DNA of 64,000 bases from Leadbetterella sp964489955 (lineage in GTDB: Bacteria; Bacteroidota; Bacteroidia; Cytophagales; Spirosomataceae). How positions within the stretch are numbered: position 1 is the first letter of the stretch; each line of letters begins with the position of its first letter. Under the pieces are notes generated by a model. It was not told the DNA's origin, ran no database searches, and saw only the letters and a program-made list of their open reading frames with translations. The DNA lies in NCBI GenBank assembly GCA_964489955.1, contig CAZBAV010000009.1, forward strand, positions 1 to 64,000, read 5' to 3'. A program made the position numbers and the translations under genes. This document shows, one piece after another, positions 55,049 to 63,342 of this stretch.

Positions 55049-57451
55049 TCACTCCGTCCTTAAACTTTTTACAGGATTTGCTCTTGCTGTTTTCATAGCT
55101 TGAACTCCAACCGTGATCACCGCCACACCAAGTGCAATTATGGCTGACAAAGCGAAATACCAAACTTTTATATCTATCCTATATGCAAAGTTTTGTAACC
55201 ACTGATTCATGAGATACCATGCCAATGGTGAAGCCACAAGAATAGACACCATAACCAAGTAGACAAATTCCTTAGAAAGTAATCCCATAAGATTTGGAAC
55301 TGAAGCCCCAAGTACTTTCCTTATCCCTATTTCCTTAATTCTTCTTTCGGCTGAAAACGCCGCAAGTCCCAATAATCCCAATGCCGATATAAGTATGGCT
55401 ATGCCGGAAAAGACAAGAACCAATTGCGAAGCCTGCGTATCACTTTTATAAAGCTTATCGAAACTCTCATCTAGAAATCTGTATGCAAATGGCGTTGTGG
55501 GAAAACGAGCTTTCCATAGCTTCTCCATAGCAGCTATTCCGTCCGCTATTTTCCCTTGCTGTAGCTGTACAAAAAACTGGCTTCTCCAATCGCTGTTGTA
55601 TACCACAACAGGTTCGATGGCCTCGCTCATTTTTTTATAATAAAAATCTTTAACTACCCCGGCTATTACACCGGTATCGCGTGAAACCGCAAATTTTTGT
55701 CCTACAATTGGTTGCTTCAATCCCAAAGTTTTCACAGCGGTTTCATTAATGATGTAAGATCTCGGCGACAACTTATCATCCGTAAACCAATCCCCCTCAA
55801 CCAATTCAAGATTAAACATTTTAGTAAAATCTTTATCGACTGAGAGTTTCATAAATGAGGGGTCGAAGTCATCTGATTTGCCTTCCCAATAAAAACCTCC
55901 ACTGCTTCTATTACGGTTATCAATAACGTCCCCACTGCCCGTAGAAACGCTACTAACCACGTTTTGTAAAAGAATTTCCTGCTTATAGGCATCCAAATAA
56001 GACCCTAATGTTTTGTTCATAAGTCTTGGAAAAACAGCATCGTTTGGAATACTGAAACTTAAAACTTGAGACTTATCATACCCAACATTTGACTGCTGGA
56101 TAAACTTCATTTGAGACGAAATAATTACAGTACTTGTAATTAAAACCATCACAACTGCAAACTGGAAAACGACCAGTCCACGCCTAAAAACTGAATTATT
56201 ACCTCCTAAAACAGTTTGGCCACGCAATACATTTAAGGGTTTAAAAGAAGATAAAAATACTGCAGGATAAATACCATTTAATAAAGTGGTAATGAGAACA
56301 GTTCCTAACAGAATAGACCACAAAACATAGGAGTCTAATGATATAGAAAAGTGGTTTACTGTAAGTAAATTGAACCATGGCAAAGCTACTACCAAAAGTA
56401 AAACGGTAAGACACAAAGCCACCATAGTCATCAGAAAAGATTCTACAATGAATTGTTTAAAAAGCTGTCCGCGATCAGCTCCCACAATCTTCCTTACCGT
56501 AACCTCTTTAGAGCGAATGCTGGCTTTGGCAGTAGTAAGATTTATATAATTTATACAGGCTACCACCAAGAGTAAAACACCCAAAATTGAAAATATTCTT
56601 AGGATTTTAGGATTACCAAGGGCAAATACCGAAGACTGTACTTCGTCATCAAAATGAATGTCTGTCAAAGCGGTAAGAGAGCTTCTCATGTCCGAGTCTT
56701 CACCTTTTTGTTTCTTGAGAATATGGCTCAACTTACTCTCTACAGTCTCCTTTTTAGCATTTGGTTTTAGTTTCAGGAAAGTAATGTAATCAAAGTTATT
56801 CCAGCCTTGAGCATTTTTATACTCATCAGGACTACTAAGAAAGGCCGGTAGTGGCAACCAAACATCGTTCTGAAAGCTTGAGTTAGTGGGCAGTTTATCC
56901 AAGACGGCTTGCACTACATAGCTTAAAGAGTCAATCTTAAAAGTTTTACCTACAGCATTTTCCTCTCCAAAAAATAGTCTGGCTTTGTCTTTAGAAATTA
57001 CTACGCCCGAGGGGTTAGTTCCAAAACCTTTTAGCGTCCCGTATAACTTCGGAAACTCAAACATCTCAAACCATATACTATCCACAAATGCCACAGCAGT
57101 TTGAGTACTATACTCGTTATTTATATTAAACACAAGTCCCTCTTCCTCCATATCACGAAAAAGAGTAAAATTCTCTACCTCAGGCACTTCATTTTTAACG
57201 ATGCTTCCATAGTTAAGCGGCGAGCTTTCCCAAGTCCAGGTAGTATTAGGGTCAACCTTCAAATGGTTTTTGATACGATAAATCCGATCTGCGTCGGTAT
57301 GAAAAGTATCATAACTTAGTTCGTTTTGAACCCACCAGCCTATAAGTACGGCTGAGGCCATTCCTACAGATAAGCCAACTACATTGATCAGACTCATCAT
57401 CTTTTGCCGAGCTATACTTCGCCAGGCCGTTTTGAAATAATTTCTTATCAT
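55049..57451 (-). CDS. ABC transporter permease, double FtsX/MacB-type (permease 5)
   Basis: The ATG at 57451 is preferred over 57478 by comparison with the paralogues, all of which begin MI(R/K)N(Y/F). It gives 800 residues: helix (~17-38), MacB_PCD, first FtsX core with CINYINLTTAKASIRSKE, second MacB_PCD, second FtsX core with GLAAFSAERRIKEIGIRK, and the shared end NPVKSLRTE. It is the permease nearest the second ATPase gene (58 bp away). Confidence 0.92.
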   Translation of the reverse strand: MIRNYFKTAWRSIARQKMMSLINVVGLSVGMASAVLIGWWVQNELSYDTFHTDADRIYRIKNHLKVDPNTTWTWESSPLNYGSIVKNEVPEVENFTLFRDMEEEGLVFNINNEYSTQTAVAFVDSIWFEMFEFPKLYGTLKGFGTNPSGVVISKDKARLFFGEENAVGKTFKIDSLSYVVQAVLDKLPTNSSFQNDVWLPLPAFLSSPDEYKNAQGWNNFDYITFLKLKPNAKKETVESKLSHILKKQKGEDSDMRSSLTALTDIHFDDEVQSSVFALGNPKILRIFSILGVLLLVVACINYINLTTAKASIRSKEVTVRKIVGADRGQLFKQFIVESFLMTMVALCLTVLLLVVALPWFNLLTVNHFSISLDSYVLWSILLGTVLITTLLNGIYPAVFLSSFKPLNVLRGQTVLGGNNSVFRRGLVVFQFAVVMVLITSTVIISSQMKFIQQSNVGYDKSQVLSFSIPNDAVFPRLMNKTLGSYLDAYKQEILLQNVVSSVSTGSGDVIDNRNRSSGGFYWEGKSDDFDPSFMKLSVDKDFTKMFNLELVEGDWFTDDKLSPRSYIINETAVKTLGLKQPIVGQKFAVSRDTGVIAGVVKDFYYKKMSEAIEPVVVYNSDWRSQFFVQLQQGKIADGIAAMEKLWKARFPTTPFAYRFLDESFDKLYKSDTQASQLVLVFSGIAILISALGLLGLAAFSAERRIKEIGIRKVLGASVPNLMGLLSKEFVYLVMVSILVASPLAWYLMNQWLQNFAYRIDIKVWYFALSAIIALGVAVITVGVQAMKTARANPVKSLRTE

Positions 57452-57465
57452 AGTTTTAAAGCTTT

Positions 57466-57509
57466 GAGCTGTCAGCAATCAGCTATTGTTAGTTTTTAGT
57501 TGTTCACTT
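57466..57509. repeat. Heptad array, spacer G
   Basis: About six units in 7-bp phase (GAGCTGT, CAGCAAT, CAGCTAT, TGTTAGT, TTTTAGT, TGTTCAC) fill the short spacer before the second ATPase gene. Confidence 0.7.
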
Positions 57510-58187
57510 TTAACTTAGAATATTCTCCGTCACGGTTTGGCCATCCAGCATCCGGATGATGCGATGGCTGTATTTGGCATCATGCTCACTGTGAGTAACC
57601 ATAATTACGGTAGTGCCCAAGTCATTTAATTCTGTAAGCAACTGCATAACTTCGTTACCATTGCTACTGTCCAGGTTCCCTGTAGGCTCATCGGCAAGAA
57701 TAAGCTTTGGGCTGTTTACCACAGCTCTAGCTACTGCCACCCGCTGCTGCTGTCCACCTGAGAGCTGCTGGGGAAAATGGTTTTTACGGTGCATAATCTG
57801 CATTTTCTCTAATACCTCCTCCACACGTTTCTTACGTTCTGCAGCACCTACTTTCATGTATATAAGCGGAAGCTCCACGTTTTCAAAAACGGTGAGTTCA
57901 TCAATTAGATTAAAGCTTTGGAATACAAAACCTATGGTACGTTTACGCAAGTCTGCACGTTTACGCTCATTAAAACCAGCTACTTCTGTTCCGTTGAAGA
58001 TAAAGCTTCCTCCGTCTGGGTCATCCAATAAACCAAGGATATTTAACAATGTGGATTTGCCACAGCCACTGGGACCCATGATGGCCACAAATTCCCCTTC
58101 TTTCACATCAATAGAAATCTTATTTAGGGCAATGGTTTCGACTTCTTCTGTACGGTAGTACTTTTCTAGACTATTAATTTTTATCAT
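57510..58187 (-). CDS. ABC transporter ATPase (MacB/LolD type), second copy
   Basis: 225 residues: Walker A GPSGCGKST, signature LSGGQQQRVAVARA, Walker B LILADEPTGNLDS and VTHSEH. It has the canonical residues that the first ATPase partly lacks. It lies at the HlyD-proximal end of the array. It may be the main motor for the five permeases, with the other ATPase serving a subset, which is inference. Confidence 0.93.
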   Translation of the reverse strand: MIKINSLEKYYRTEEVETIALNKISIDVKEGEFVAIMGPSGCGKSTLLNILGLLDDPDGGSFIFNGTEVAGFNERKRADLRKRTIGFVFQSFNLIDELTVFENVELPLIYMKVGAAERKKRVEEVLEKMQIMHRKNHFPQQLSGGQQQRVAVARAVVNSPKLILADEPTGNLDSSNGNEVMQLLTELNDLGTTVIMVTHSEHDAKYSHRIIRMLDGQTVTENILS

Positions 58188-58196
58188 AATTTTTTT

Positions 58197-58245
58197 GAGC
58201 TTTCAGTTATTAGCTATCAGATGTCAGCTTTGAAATGTCAGATAC
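58197..58245. repeat. Left heptad array of the bracketed spacer H
   Basis: Seven units in phase (GAGCTTT, CAGTTAT, TAGCTAT, CAGATGT, CAGCTTT, GAAATGT, CAGATAC). Together with 58724-58758 it brackets the four-helix-bundle gene. Confidence 0.85.
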
Positions 58246-58358
58246 TTGGCAATAAGCATTTTGCGAATACATATCTTCAGCTATTCTGTTTGTTTACTTA
58301 ATTATTTACTTTCTTTTTTATATTTGTACATCACTATTCCTTAATCCACTTAACTCTT

Positions 58359-58694
58359 ATGAGAGATTTTACACAACTGTCTGTTTGGCAAAAAAGTCAC
58401 TCGCTCACACTCGCAATTTATTCTTTAACCAAAGACTTCCCTAAAGAAGAAATATTTGGACTCACTAGTCAAATGCGAAGGTCTTCTTACTCAATTCCAA
58501 CTAACATTGCCGAGGGTTGTGGTCGTGATACAAATCCTCAGTTCAAAAACTTCCTTAATATTGCGTCAGGTTCAGCGACAGACCTACAGTATCAAATCAT
58601 ATTATCAAGAGATCTTTTTTACATTGATGAAATCACATTTGAAGAGTTATTCAATCAAATTATTGAAATCAAAAAATGCTTTACTCTTATATGA
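58359..58694 (+). CDS. Four-helix-bundle protein (S23/IVP family), C-terminus changed by a frameshift
   Basis: 111 residues with the family hallmark LSVWQKSHSLTLAIYSLTK, PKEEIFGLTSQMRRSSYSIPTNIAEG (here shortened to QMRRSSYSIPTNIAEG) and a final helix. Family members, found free or in 23S rRNA intervening sequences, are thought to be RNA-binding helper proteins. The last residues (KKCFTLI) depart from the family. Adding one A to the A6 run at 58671-58676 restores the expected ending KKMLYSYMKTL with a TGA at 58703-58705, so a one-base deletion or sequencing error is likely. The gene is the only plus-strand gene in the array and is bracketed by heptad arrays. Confidence 0.85.
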   Translation: MRDFTQLSVWQKSHSLTLAIYSLTKDFPKEEIFGLTSQMRRSSYSIPTNIAEGCGRDTNPQFKNFLNIASGSATDLQYQIILSRDLFYIDEITFEELFNQIIEIKKCFTLI

Positions 58695-58723
58695 AAACGC
58701 TTTGATTTTTAGATATCAACAAT

Positions 58724-58758
58724 CGGCTGACTTCTGATAGCTGATAGCTAATTTCTAA
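58724..58758. repeat. Right (inverted) heptad array of the bracketed spacer H
   Basis: Five units in phase (CGGCTGA, CTTCTGA, TAGCTGA, TAGCTAA, TTTCTAA), the reverse complement of the left-hand type. It ends close to the HlyD stop codon. Confidence 0.8.
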
Positions 58759-58768
58759 CTGCTCTCAA

Positions 58769-60022
58769 CTATTCCTTCAACACCAACTCCTGAATATCCC
58801 CAAAGTTATCATAACTAGAAGTAATCACCTTATCGCCAGGACTTAGTCCATTTATGACCTCATAAAACTGGGGATTTTGTCTATTAAGTTGGATCTCTGT
58901 CTTATATGCTTTCGTTCCGTCTTTGTCTACTTTAAATATCCAGTTTCCGCCAGTTTTTTGGTAAAAACCTCCTCTAGGAACCAATACCGCTGTGGTTTCA
59001 TCACTTAGTGAAAGACTGATTTGCAGGGTCTGTCCACGTCTGATGTTCTGTGGAGCATCGCCTACAAACTCCATATCAACCTGAAAACGACCATTCGTTA
59101 CTTGACTAAATACTTTCTTTAATCTCAGTTTATAGGTTTTTCCTGCTACGGTAACTTCACCCATTAAATCGGTATAGATACGATTTATGTAATGCTCATC
59201 TATATCCGCCCGTACTTTAAATCCATTTACAGCGTCCAACTGACCTAATCGTTCGCCCTTGTTTTTTAATTGACCTATTTCTGCATCAAGCGAGGTAAGC
59301 TGGCCATCTATAGGAGCCCGAACCACCAAATCACCCACTTTTTTTCGCATCAGAGCCAAGGTATTTTGCATCTTTGAAAGCGACTGCTTGTCCTGAGTTT
59401 GCATCAGGTTTATCACCTCTTTATCTTGCTCCAAAATATCGTCCGTCAGCTTTTTCCTTCTCACTTGGTAGTTGTAGGCATTTTCGCTCTGTTGAAACTC
59501 CTGCAAACCGATAACTTTTTCGCCATACAATTTCTTATTCAATTTATACACCCTCTCGGCCTCTTTCAGTGCATTATCCACGTCCGCCATTTGGTTTAGC
59601 TTCATGATCGTGTTTTGGGTAGCATTATTCTTAGAGATGTTCATTTGGGTCAAAACGTTGTATACCTGCGTCTCTTGACTCGCCAAACTAAGCTCCAAAT
59701 CGGTATTCCCCAAGCGGAGAATAGGCTCTCCTTTTTTCATCACGGCTCCATCCTCTACAAACTTTTCTTCGACCCTTCCGCCTTCTATCACATCCAAGAA
59801 AATAGTAGTTTGAGGCATCACCACACCATTTATTGGAATAAACTCCTTGAAAGCTCCCTTCTCCACGGTGCTAATGGTAAGCCGCTCGGTGTTTACATTT
59901 AGTTTTCGTTGTCCCGAATTAAAATATATTGCTCCGCCAATTAACGAAACCAAAGCCACCACACCCAATATGCTTAGTATGCGTTTAGCGTTCCACTTTT
60001 TCTTTTCAATGACTCTGTCCAT
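58769..60022 (-). CDS. HlyD/RND-type periplasmic adaptor protein
   Basis: The ATG at 60022 is preferred because the 60067 start would lie upstream of the -7 box. It gives 417 residues with a membrane anchor (~15-34), a lipoyl-like beta-barrel region (with VEEKFVEDGAVMKKGEPILRLG shortened as GAVMKKGEPILRLG), a long alpha-helical hairpin (~90-220) and a C-terminal beta-barrel (~250-400) with GDKVITSS. Adaptors of this kind link an inner-membrane transporter to TolC. It is the first gene of the array, 574 bp from the divergent NtrC-type regulator. Confidence 0.92.
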   Translation of the reverse strand: MDRVIEKKKWNAKRILSILGVVALVSLIGGAIYFNSGQRKLNVNTERLTISTVEKGAFKEFIPINGVVMPQTTIFLDVIEGGRVEEKFVEDGAVMKKGEPILRLGNTDLELSLASQETQVYNVLTQMNISKNNATQNTIMKLNQMADVDNALKEAERVYKLNKKLYGEKVIGLQEFQQSENAYNYQVRRKKLTDDILEQDKEVINLMQTQDKQSLSKMQNTLALMRKKVGDLVVRAPIDGQLTSLDAEIGQLKNKGERLGQLDAVNGFKVRADIDEHYINRIYTDLMGEVTVAGKTYKLRLKKVFSQVTNGRFQVDMEFVGDAPQNIRRGQTLQISLSLSDETTAVLVPRGGFYQKTGGNWIFKVDKDGTKAYKTEIQLNRQNPQFYEVINGLSPGDKVITSSYDNFGDIQELVLKE

Positions 60023-60052
60023 TCTGTAGTATTTGTACACTTTAAGTAATGC

Positions 60053-60060
60053 CAAATTTA
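60053..60060 (-). promoter_or_regulatory. -7 box (TAAATTTG) of the HlyD gene
   Basis: TAAATTTG on the minus strand matches TAnnTTTG exactly and lies about 30 bp before the ATG at 60022. A clear -33 element was not seen. Confidence 0.45.
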
Positions 60061-60067
60061 TAATCAA

Positions 60068-60641
60068 AATTGTGCCAATTTACAAATCACTCATTATCAG
60101 CAATAAAGCAATTATACAATAAAAGCCTACTGTACGGTTTTGATACACTTTATGTACGAAAACGATACAGTTTTTGGGTCCAGTTGAAAAGTTGGAAGCT
60201 CTTAATTATTTTTGTGTTAAACAATAATGCTATCTATAGTGTGATAAATGATTCTTCAAAAATTACTATCATACGAGATAATTATATAGAAATCTACCTT
60301 ATCTTACAAAATAGACCGTCTGTAAAATTTGATTTTACATGATGTTTCAGTTTAACATAAGGCACTGATAATCAAATTTTTCAGGAGGTTATTATTTTGT
60401 AAACGTTTTTTGCTTACTTTTTTCAAAAAAAGTAAGTCTGTCTGAAAGACAAAAGGAAAAAGTTTTTTGAGGTCTATGCTTTTAATTTCATAAGAAATTT
60501 ATTTTCAAATACTTACATTTTAAATATGAATATTTTAAATTTCATCCCTTTAACTGTCTTTAAAAACAAATACTAATTATACCTGTATCTATGCAACCTT
60601 TTGCTACATCTTGAGTATCTTATAAAAAAGCTATAACTATT
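60068..60641. other. Divergent intergenic region between HlyD and the NtrC-type regulator
   Basis: About 570 bp. It contains an AT-rich inverted repeat (CTTACTTTTTT and AAAAAAAGTAAG, 60413-60436). I searched for -24/-12 (GG-N10-GC) sequences near TGGCAC at 60072-60077 and found none. No gene is seen. Confidence 0.5.
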
Positions 60642-61988
60642 ATGCAATTACGTAACGCTTCGATTTTGGTGGTAGATGATGACCCAGACGTACTCACTGC
60701 TGTGAACCTATTGCTAAAAACTGAAGCCAAAAAAGTAGTTACCGAGAACAATCCTGAAAACCTCCGCAAACTGCTTACTCAGCAAGAGTTTAATCTGGTA
60801 TTGCTGGATATGAATTATCGCAGTTCTATACAAACAGGTAATGAGGGTTTTTTCTGGCTAAGAGAAATAAAAAAACTGAAACCCGAACTGAATGTAATCA
60901 TGATTACGGCATACGGAAGCATAGATTTGGCGGTGCGGTCATTAAAAGAAGGAGCTACAGATTTTCTTCTGAAACCCTGGTATAACGACAAGCTAATTGA
61001 ACACATAAAAGATGCTTTAGCTGATAAAAACCAAAAGAGCAAAAGCAAAGAAACCTCCAGTTCAATCATTGGAAATGAACTAATTGGCAGTTCGGAGGAA
61101 ATGCAGAAAATCTTCTTAAAAATAGCCAAAATAGCTCCTACAGATGCCAATGTACTGATCCTTGGGGAGAATGGCACCGGCAAGGATTTGATAGCCCGAG
61201 CTATTCATCAGCAGTCGCTGAAAACCAATAAACCATACGTAAAAGTAGATGTAGGTTCACTTACCGAAAGTCTTTTTGAGAGTGAACTTTTCGGATATAA
61301 AAAAGGAGCTTTTACAGATGCTCGGGAGGATCGGGAGGGACGTTTTGTGGCAGCTAATGGCGGCACGCTTTTTCTGGATGAGGTCGGCAATATTTCTTTG
61401 CATTTGCAAGCCAAACTACTCAGTGTTTTACAGAATCGTCAGGTAGTTCCTTTGGGGAGCCACCAGCCCGTACCGGTAGATATTCGTCTGGTGTGTGCCA
61501 CCAACACTCCGCTGGCTGAGTTGGCCAACGAAAACCGCTTCCGAAAAGATTTTGTGTACCGTATCCACACGGTAGAAATTACGGTTCCGCCTCTTCGAGA
61601 ACGCAGAGAGGACATCATGACCCTTGCCACACACTTTGTGAAAATGTATGGCGACAAGTATTTTAAATCACGGATAAGCTTTGACAAAAAGACGATTGAG
61701 AAACTCATGGAATACCACTATCCGGGCAATGTACGAGAACTACAATATAGCATAGAACGGGCAGTTATTATGTGTGAGGACGAAACTATCAAGCCCGAAG
61801 ACATCATTTTCTTACCGCTAGAAAACGCACCTGTAAAAAGAGAAGAAGCAAATTTGAGCCTTTTAGAGAAAAATACTATTCAGCGTGTAATTGAGAAAAA
61901 CAACGGAAACATCAGCAAAGCAGCTAAAGAATTGGGCATCACCCGCACTGCACTTTACCGCAGATTAAACAAGCATGACCTTGAATAA
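60642..61988 (+). CDS. NtrC-family sigma-54-type response regulator
   Basis: 448 residues: a receiver (1-~120) with Asp56 in LVLLDMNYR, an AAA+ ATPase with Walker A LILGENGTGKDLIARAI (as GENGTGKD), the loop GAFTDA (222-227) in place of GAFTGA, Walker B GGTLFLDEVG, and a C-terminal Fis-type helix-turn-helix (GNISKAAKELGITRTALYRRL). It is paired with the kinase gene by a 14-bp overlap. It is divergent from the transporter array and probably regulates it, possibly with the sigma-54 polymerase. The Gly-to-Asp change in the sigma-contact loop occurs in several Bacteroidota regulators. Confidence 0.93.
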   Translation: MQLRNASILVVDDDPDVLTAVNLLLKTEAKKVVTENNPENLRKLLTQQEFNLVLLDMNYRSSIQTGNEGFFWLREIKKLKPELNVIMITAYGSIDLAVRSLKEGATDFLLKPWYNDKLIEHIKDALADKNQKSKSKETSSSIIGNELIGSSEEMQKIFLKIAKIAPTDANVLILGENGTGKDLIARAIHQQSLKTNKPYVKVDVGSLTESLFESELFGYKKGAFTDAREDREGRFVAANGGTLFLDEVGNISLHLQAKLLSVLQNRQVVPLGSHQPVPVDIRLVCATNTPLAELANENRFRKDFVYRIHTVEITVPPLRERREDIMTLATHFVKMYGDKYFKSRISFDKKTIEKLMEYHYPGNVRELQYSIERAVIMCEDETIKPEDIIFLPLENAPVKREEANLSLLEKNTIQRVIEKNNGNISKAAKELGITRTALYRRLNKHDLE

Positions 61989-63291
61989 ATTAGTTTGGAA
62001 AATACTATCCCGCGTACTTTTACTGGCCGTAACCATGGCTGCAATGGCCTTTTTATTAGTTACAAAGCAGTATTCTTACTCAGTCATTCTTGCACCTGTG
62101 CTGATTTACGAAATCTTTGAACTCTACCGTTTTCAAAAGAAAACACACGACGAACTAGAGCATTTCCTGCAATCCATGCATTACCGAGACTTCTCAAGGC
62201 ATTTTGACGCAAAAAAAGGAGACTCCGAAGTTCGTGTACTACGTAAAGGATTTAACGAAATCAATGCCACCTTTAAGTCCATAACCAAAGAAAAAGAGGT
62301 ACAATATCAATACCTCCAGAAAATACTGGAACTGGTAAATACCGGCATTTTATCTTACAGAGAAATAGACGGAAATATAGTATGGATGAATGATTCGCTC
62401 CGCAAAACACTGGATATTCCTTATCTGAAAACCATCCACTCTTTAGAAAAACGAAACCTAGCTCTATACCAAGAAATCACCGAATTAAAACCGGGAAAAA
62501 GCAAGGTCATTCCATTAGCAGCAACCAATAAGGTTTTACTTACTTCTACGTCTTTTTATACAGACGGAACCCATTTTAAAGTCCTAGCCATACAGAACGT
62601 AAACGAAGCCTTAGATGAAAATGAAGTCCAATCTTGGCAAAAACTTTTGAGAGTTCTCACTCACGAAATCATGAACTCTGTAGCTCCCATCTCTTCCCTT
62701 GCCGATACCCTAAAAAAACGTACGCAACAACCGGAGTCACCGGAATTAATAAAAGATATAGAGCAAGGCATAGATACCATAAAAAACCGCAGCCAAGGCC
62801 TAATTCGCTTTGCCGAAACCTACCGTAATCTGAATAAGATCACAAACATAAACAAGTCTCAAGTGCTGGTCAGAGATTTGTTTGAGAATGTTTCCCGATT
62901 AATGCAGCCCACCCTTGAGCAGAAAGAAATAGAGTTGGATATAATCCTTAAAAACGCCAACCTGAGCATAGACGCTGACATAAGCCTTATGGAACAAGTT
63001 ATCATTAATCTGGTAATAAATGCCATAGAAGCTGTAAAAAACAGTAACAACCCGCTCATTACACTATCCGCGGTTCGGGGTGTAGACCGTAACATAATAA
63101 AAATCACAGACAACGGCTCTGGTATGCCAGAAGAAATTCTCGACAAAGTCTTTGTGCCGTTTTTCAGCACCCGCAAAAAAGGCAGCGGCATTGGTCTAAG
63201 TATCTGTAAACAAATCATCCTCCTGCATGGCGGCACAATCTACGCCCGCAGCAAAGAAGGCGAAGGCAGTGTATTTGTAGTGGAGGTCTAA
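61975..63291 (+). CDS. NtrB-like sensor histidine kinase
   Basis: 438 residues. Two adjacent membrane helices (~10-30 and 36-52) have almost no loop between them. They precede a linker, a PAS-like region (~115-210) and the kinase core with His230 in VLTHEIMNSVAPISSLAD, an N-box (INLVINAIEAV) and G-boxes (DNGSGMPEEI, GSGIGLSICKQI). Overlap of 14 bp with the regulator gene shows co-translation. The signal is probably sensed in the membrane or cytoplasm. Together they likely respond to envelope stress and control the ABC array. Confidence 0.92.
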   Translation: MTLNKLVWKILSRVLLLAVTMAAMAFLLVTKQYSYSVILAPVLIYEIFELYRFQKKTHDELEHFLQSMHYRDFSRHFDAKKGDSEVRVLRKGFNEINATFKSITKEKEVQYQYLQKILELVNTGILSYREIDGNIVWMNDSLRKTLDIPYLKTIHSLEKRNLALYQEITELKPGKSKVIPLAATNKVLLTSTSFYTDGTHFKVLAIQNVNEALDENEVQSWQKLLRVLTHEIMNSVAPISSLADTLKKRTQQPESPELIKDIEQGIDTIKNRSQGLIRFAETYRNLNKITNINKSQVLVRDLFENVSRLMQPTLEQKEIELDIILKNANLSIDADISLMEQVIINLVINAIEAVKNSNNPLITLSAVRGVDRNIIKITDNGSGMPEEILDKVFVPFFSTRKKGSGIGLSICKQIILLHGGTIYARSKEGEGSVFVVEV

Positions 63292-63342
63292 AGTCTAATG
63301 CATTATCCCACTTCAAATTACAATCGTTACAGCTAACTTAGT

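Noticed and set aside
60068..60641. Sigma-54 promoter (-24/-12) upstream of HlyD
   Set aside because: TGGCAC-like bases are present near 60072, but GG-N10-GC spacing is not met, so no sigma-54 promoter is claimed.
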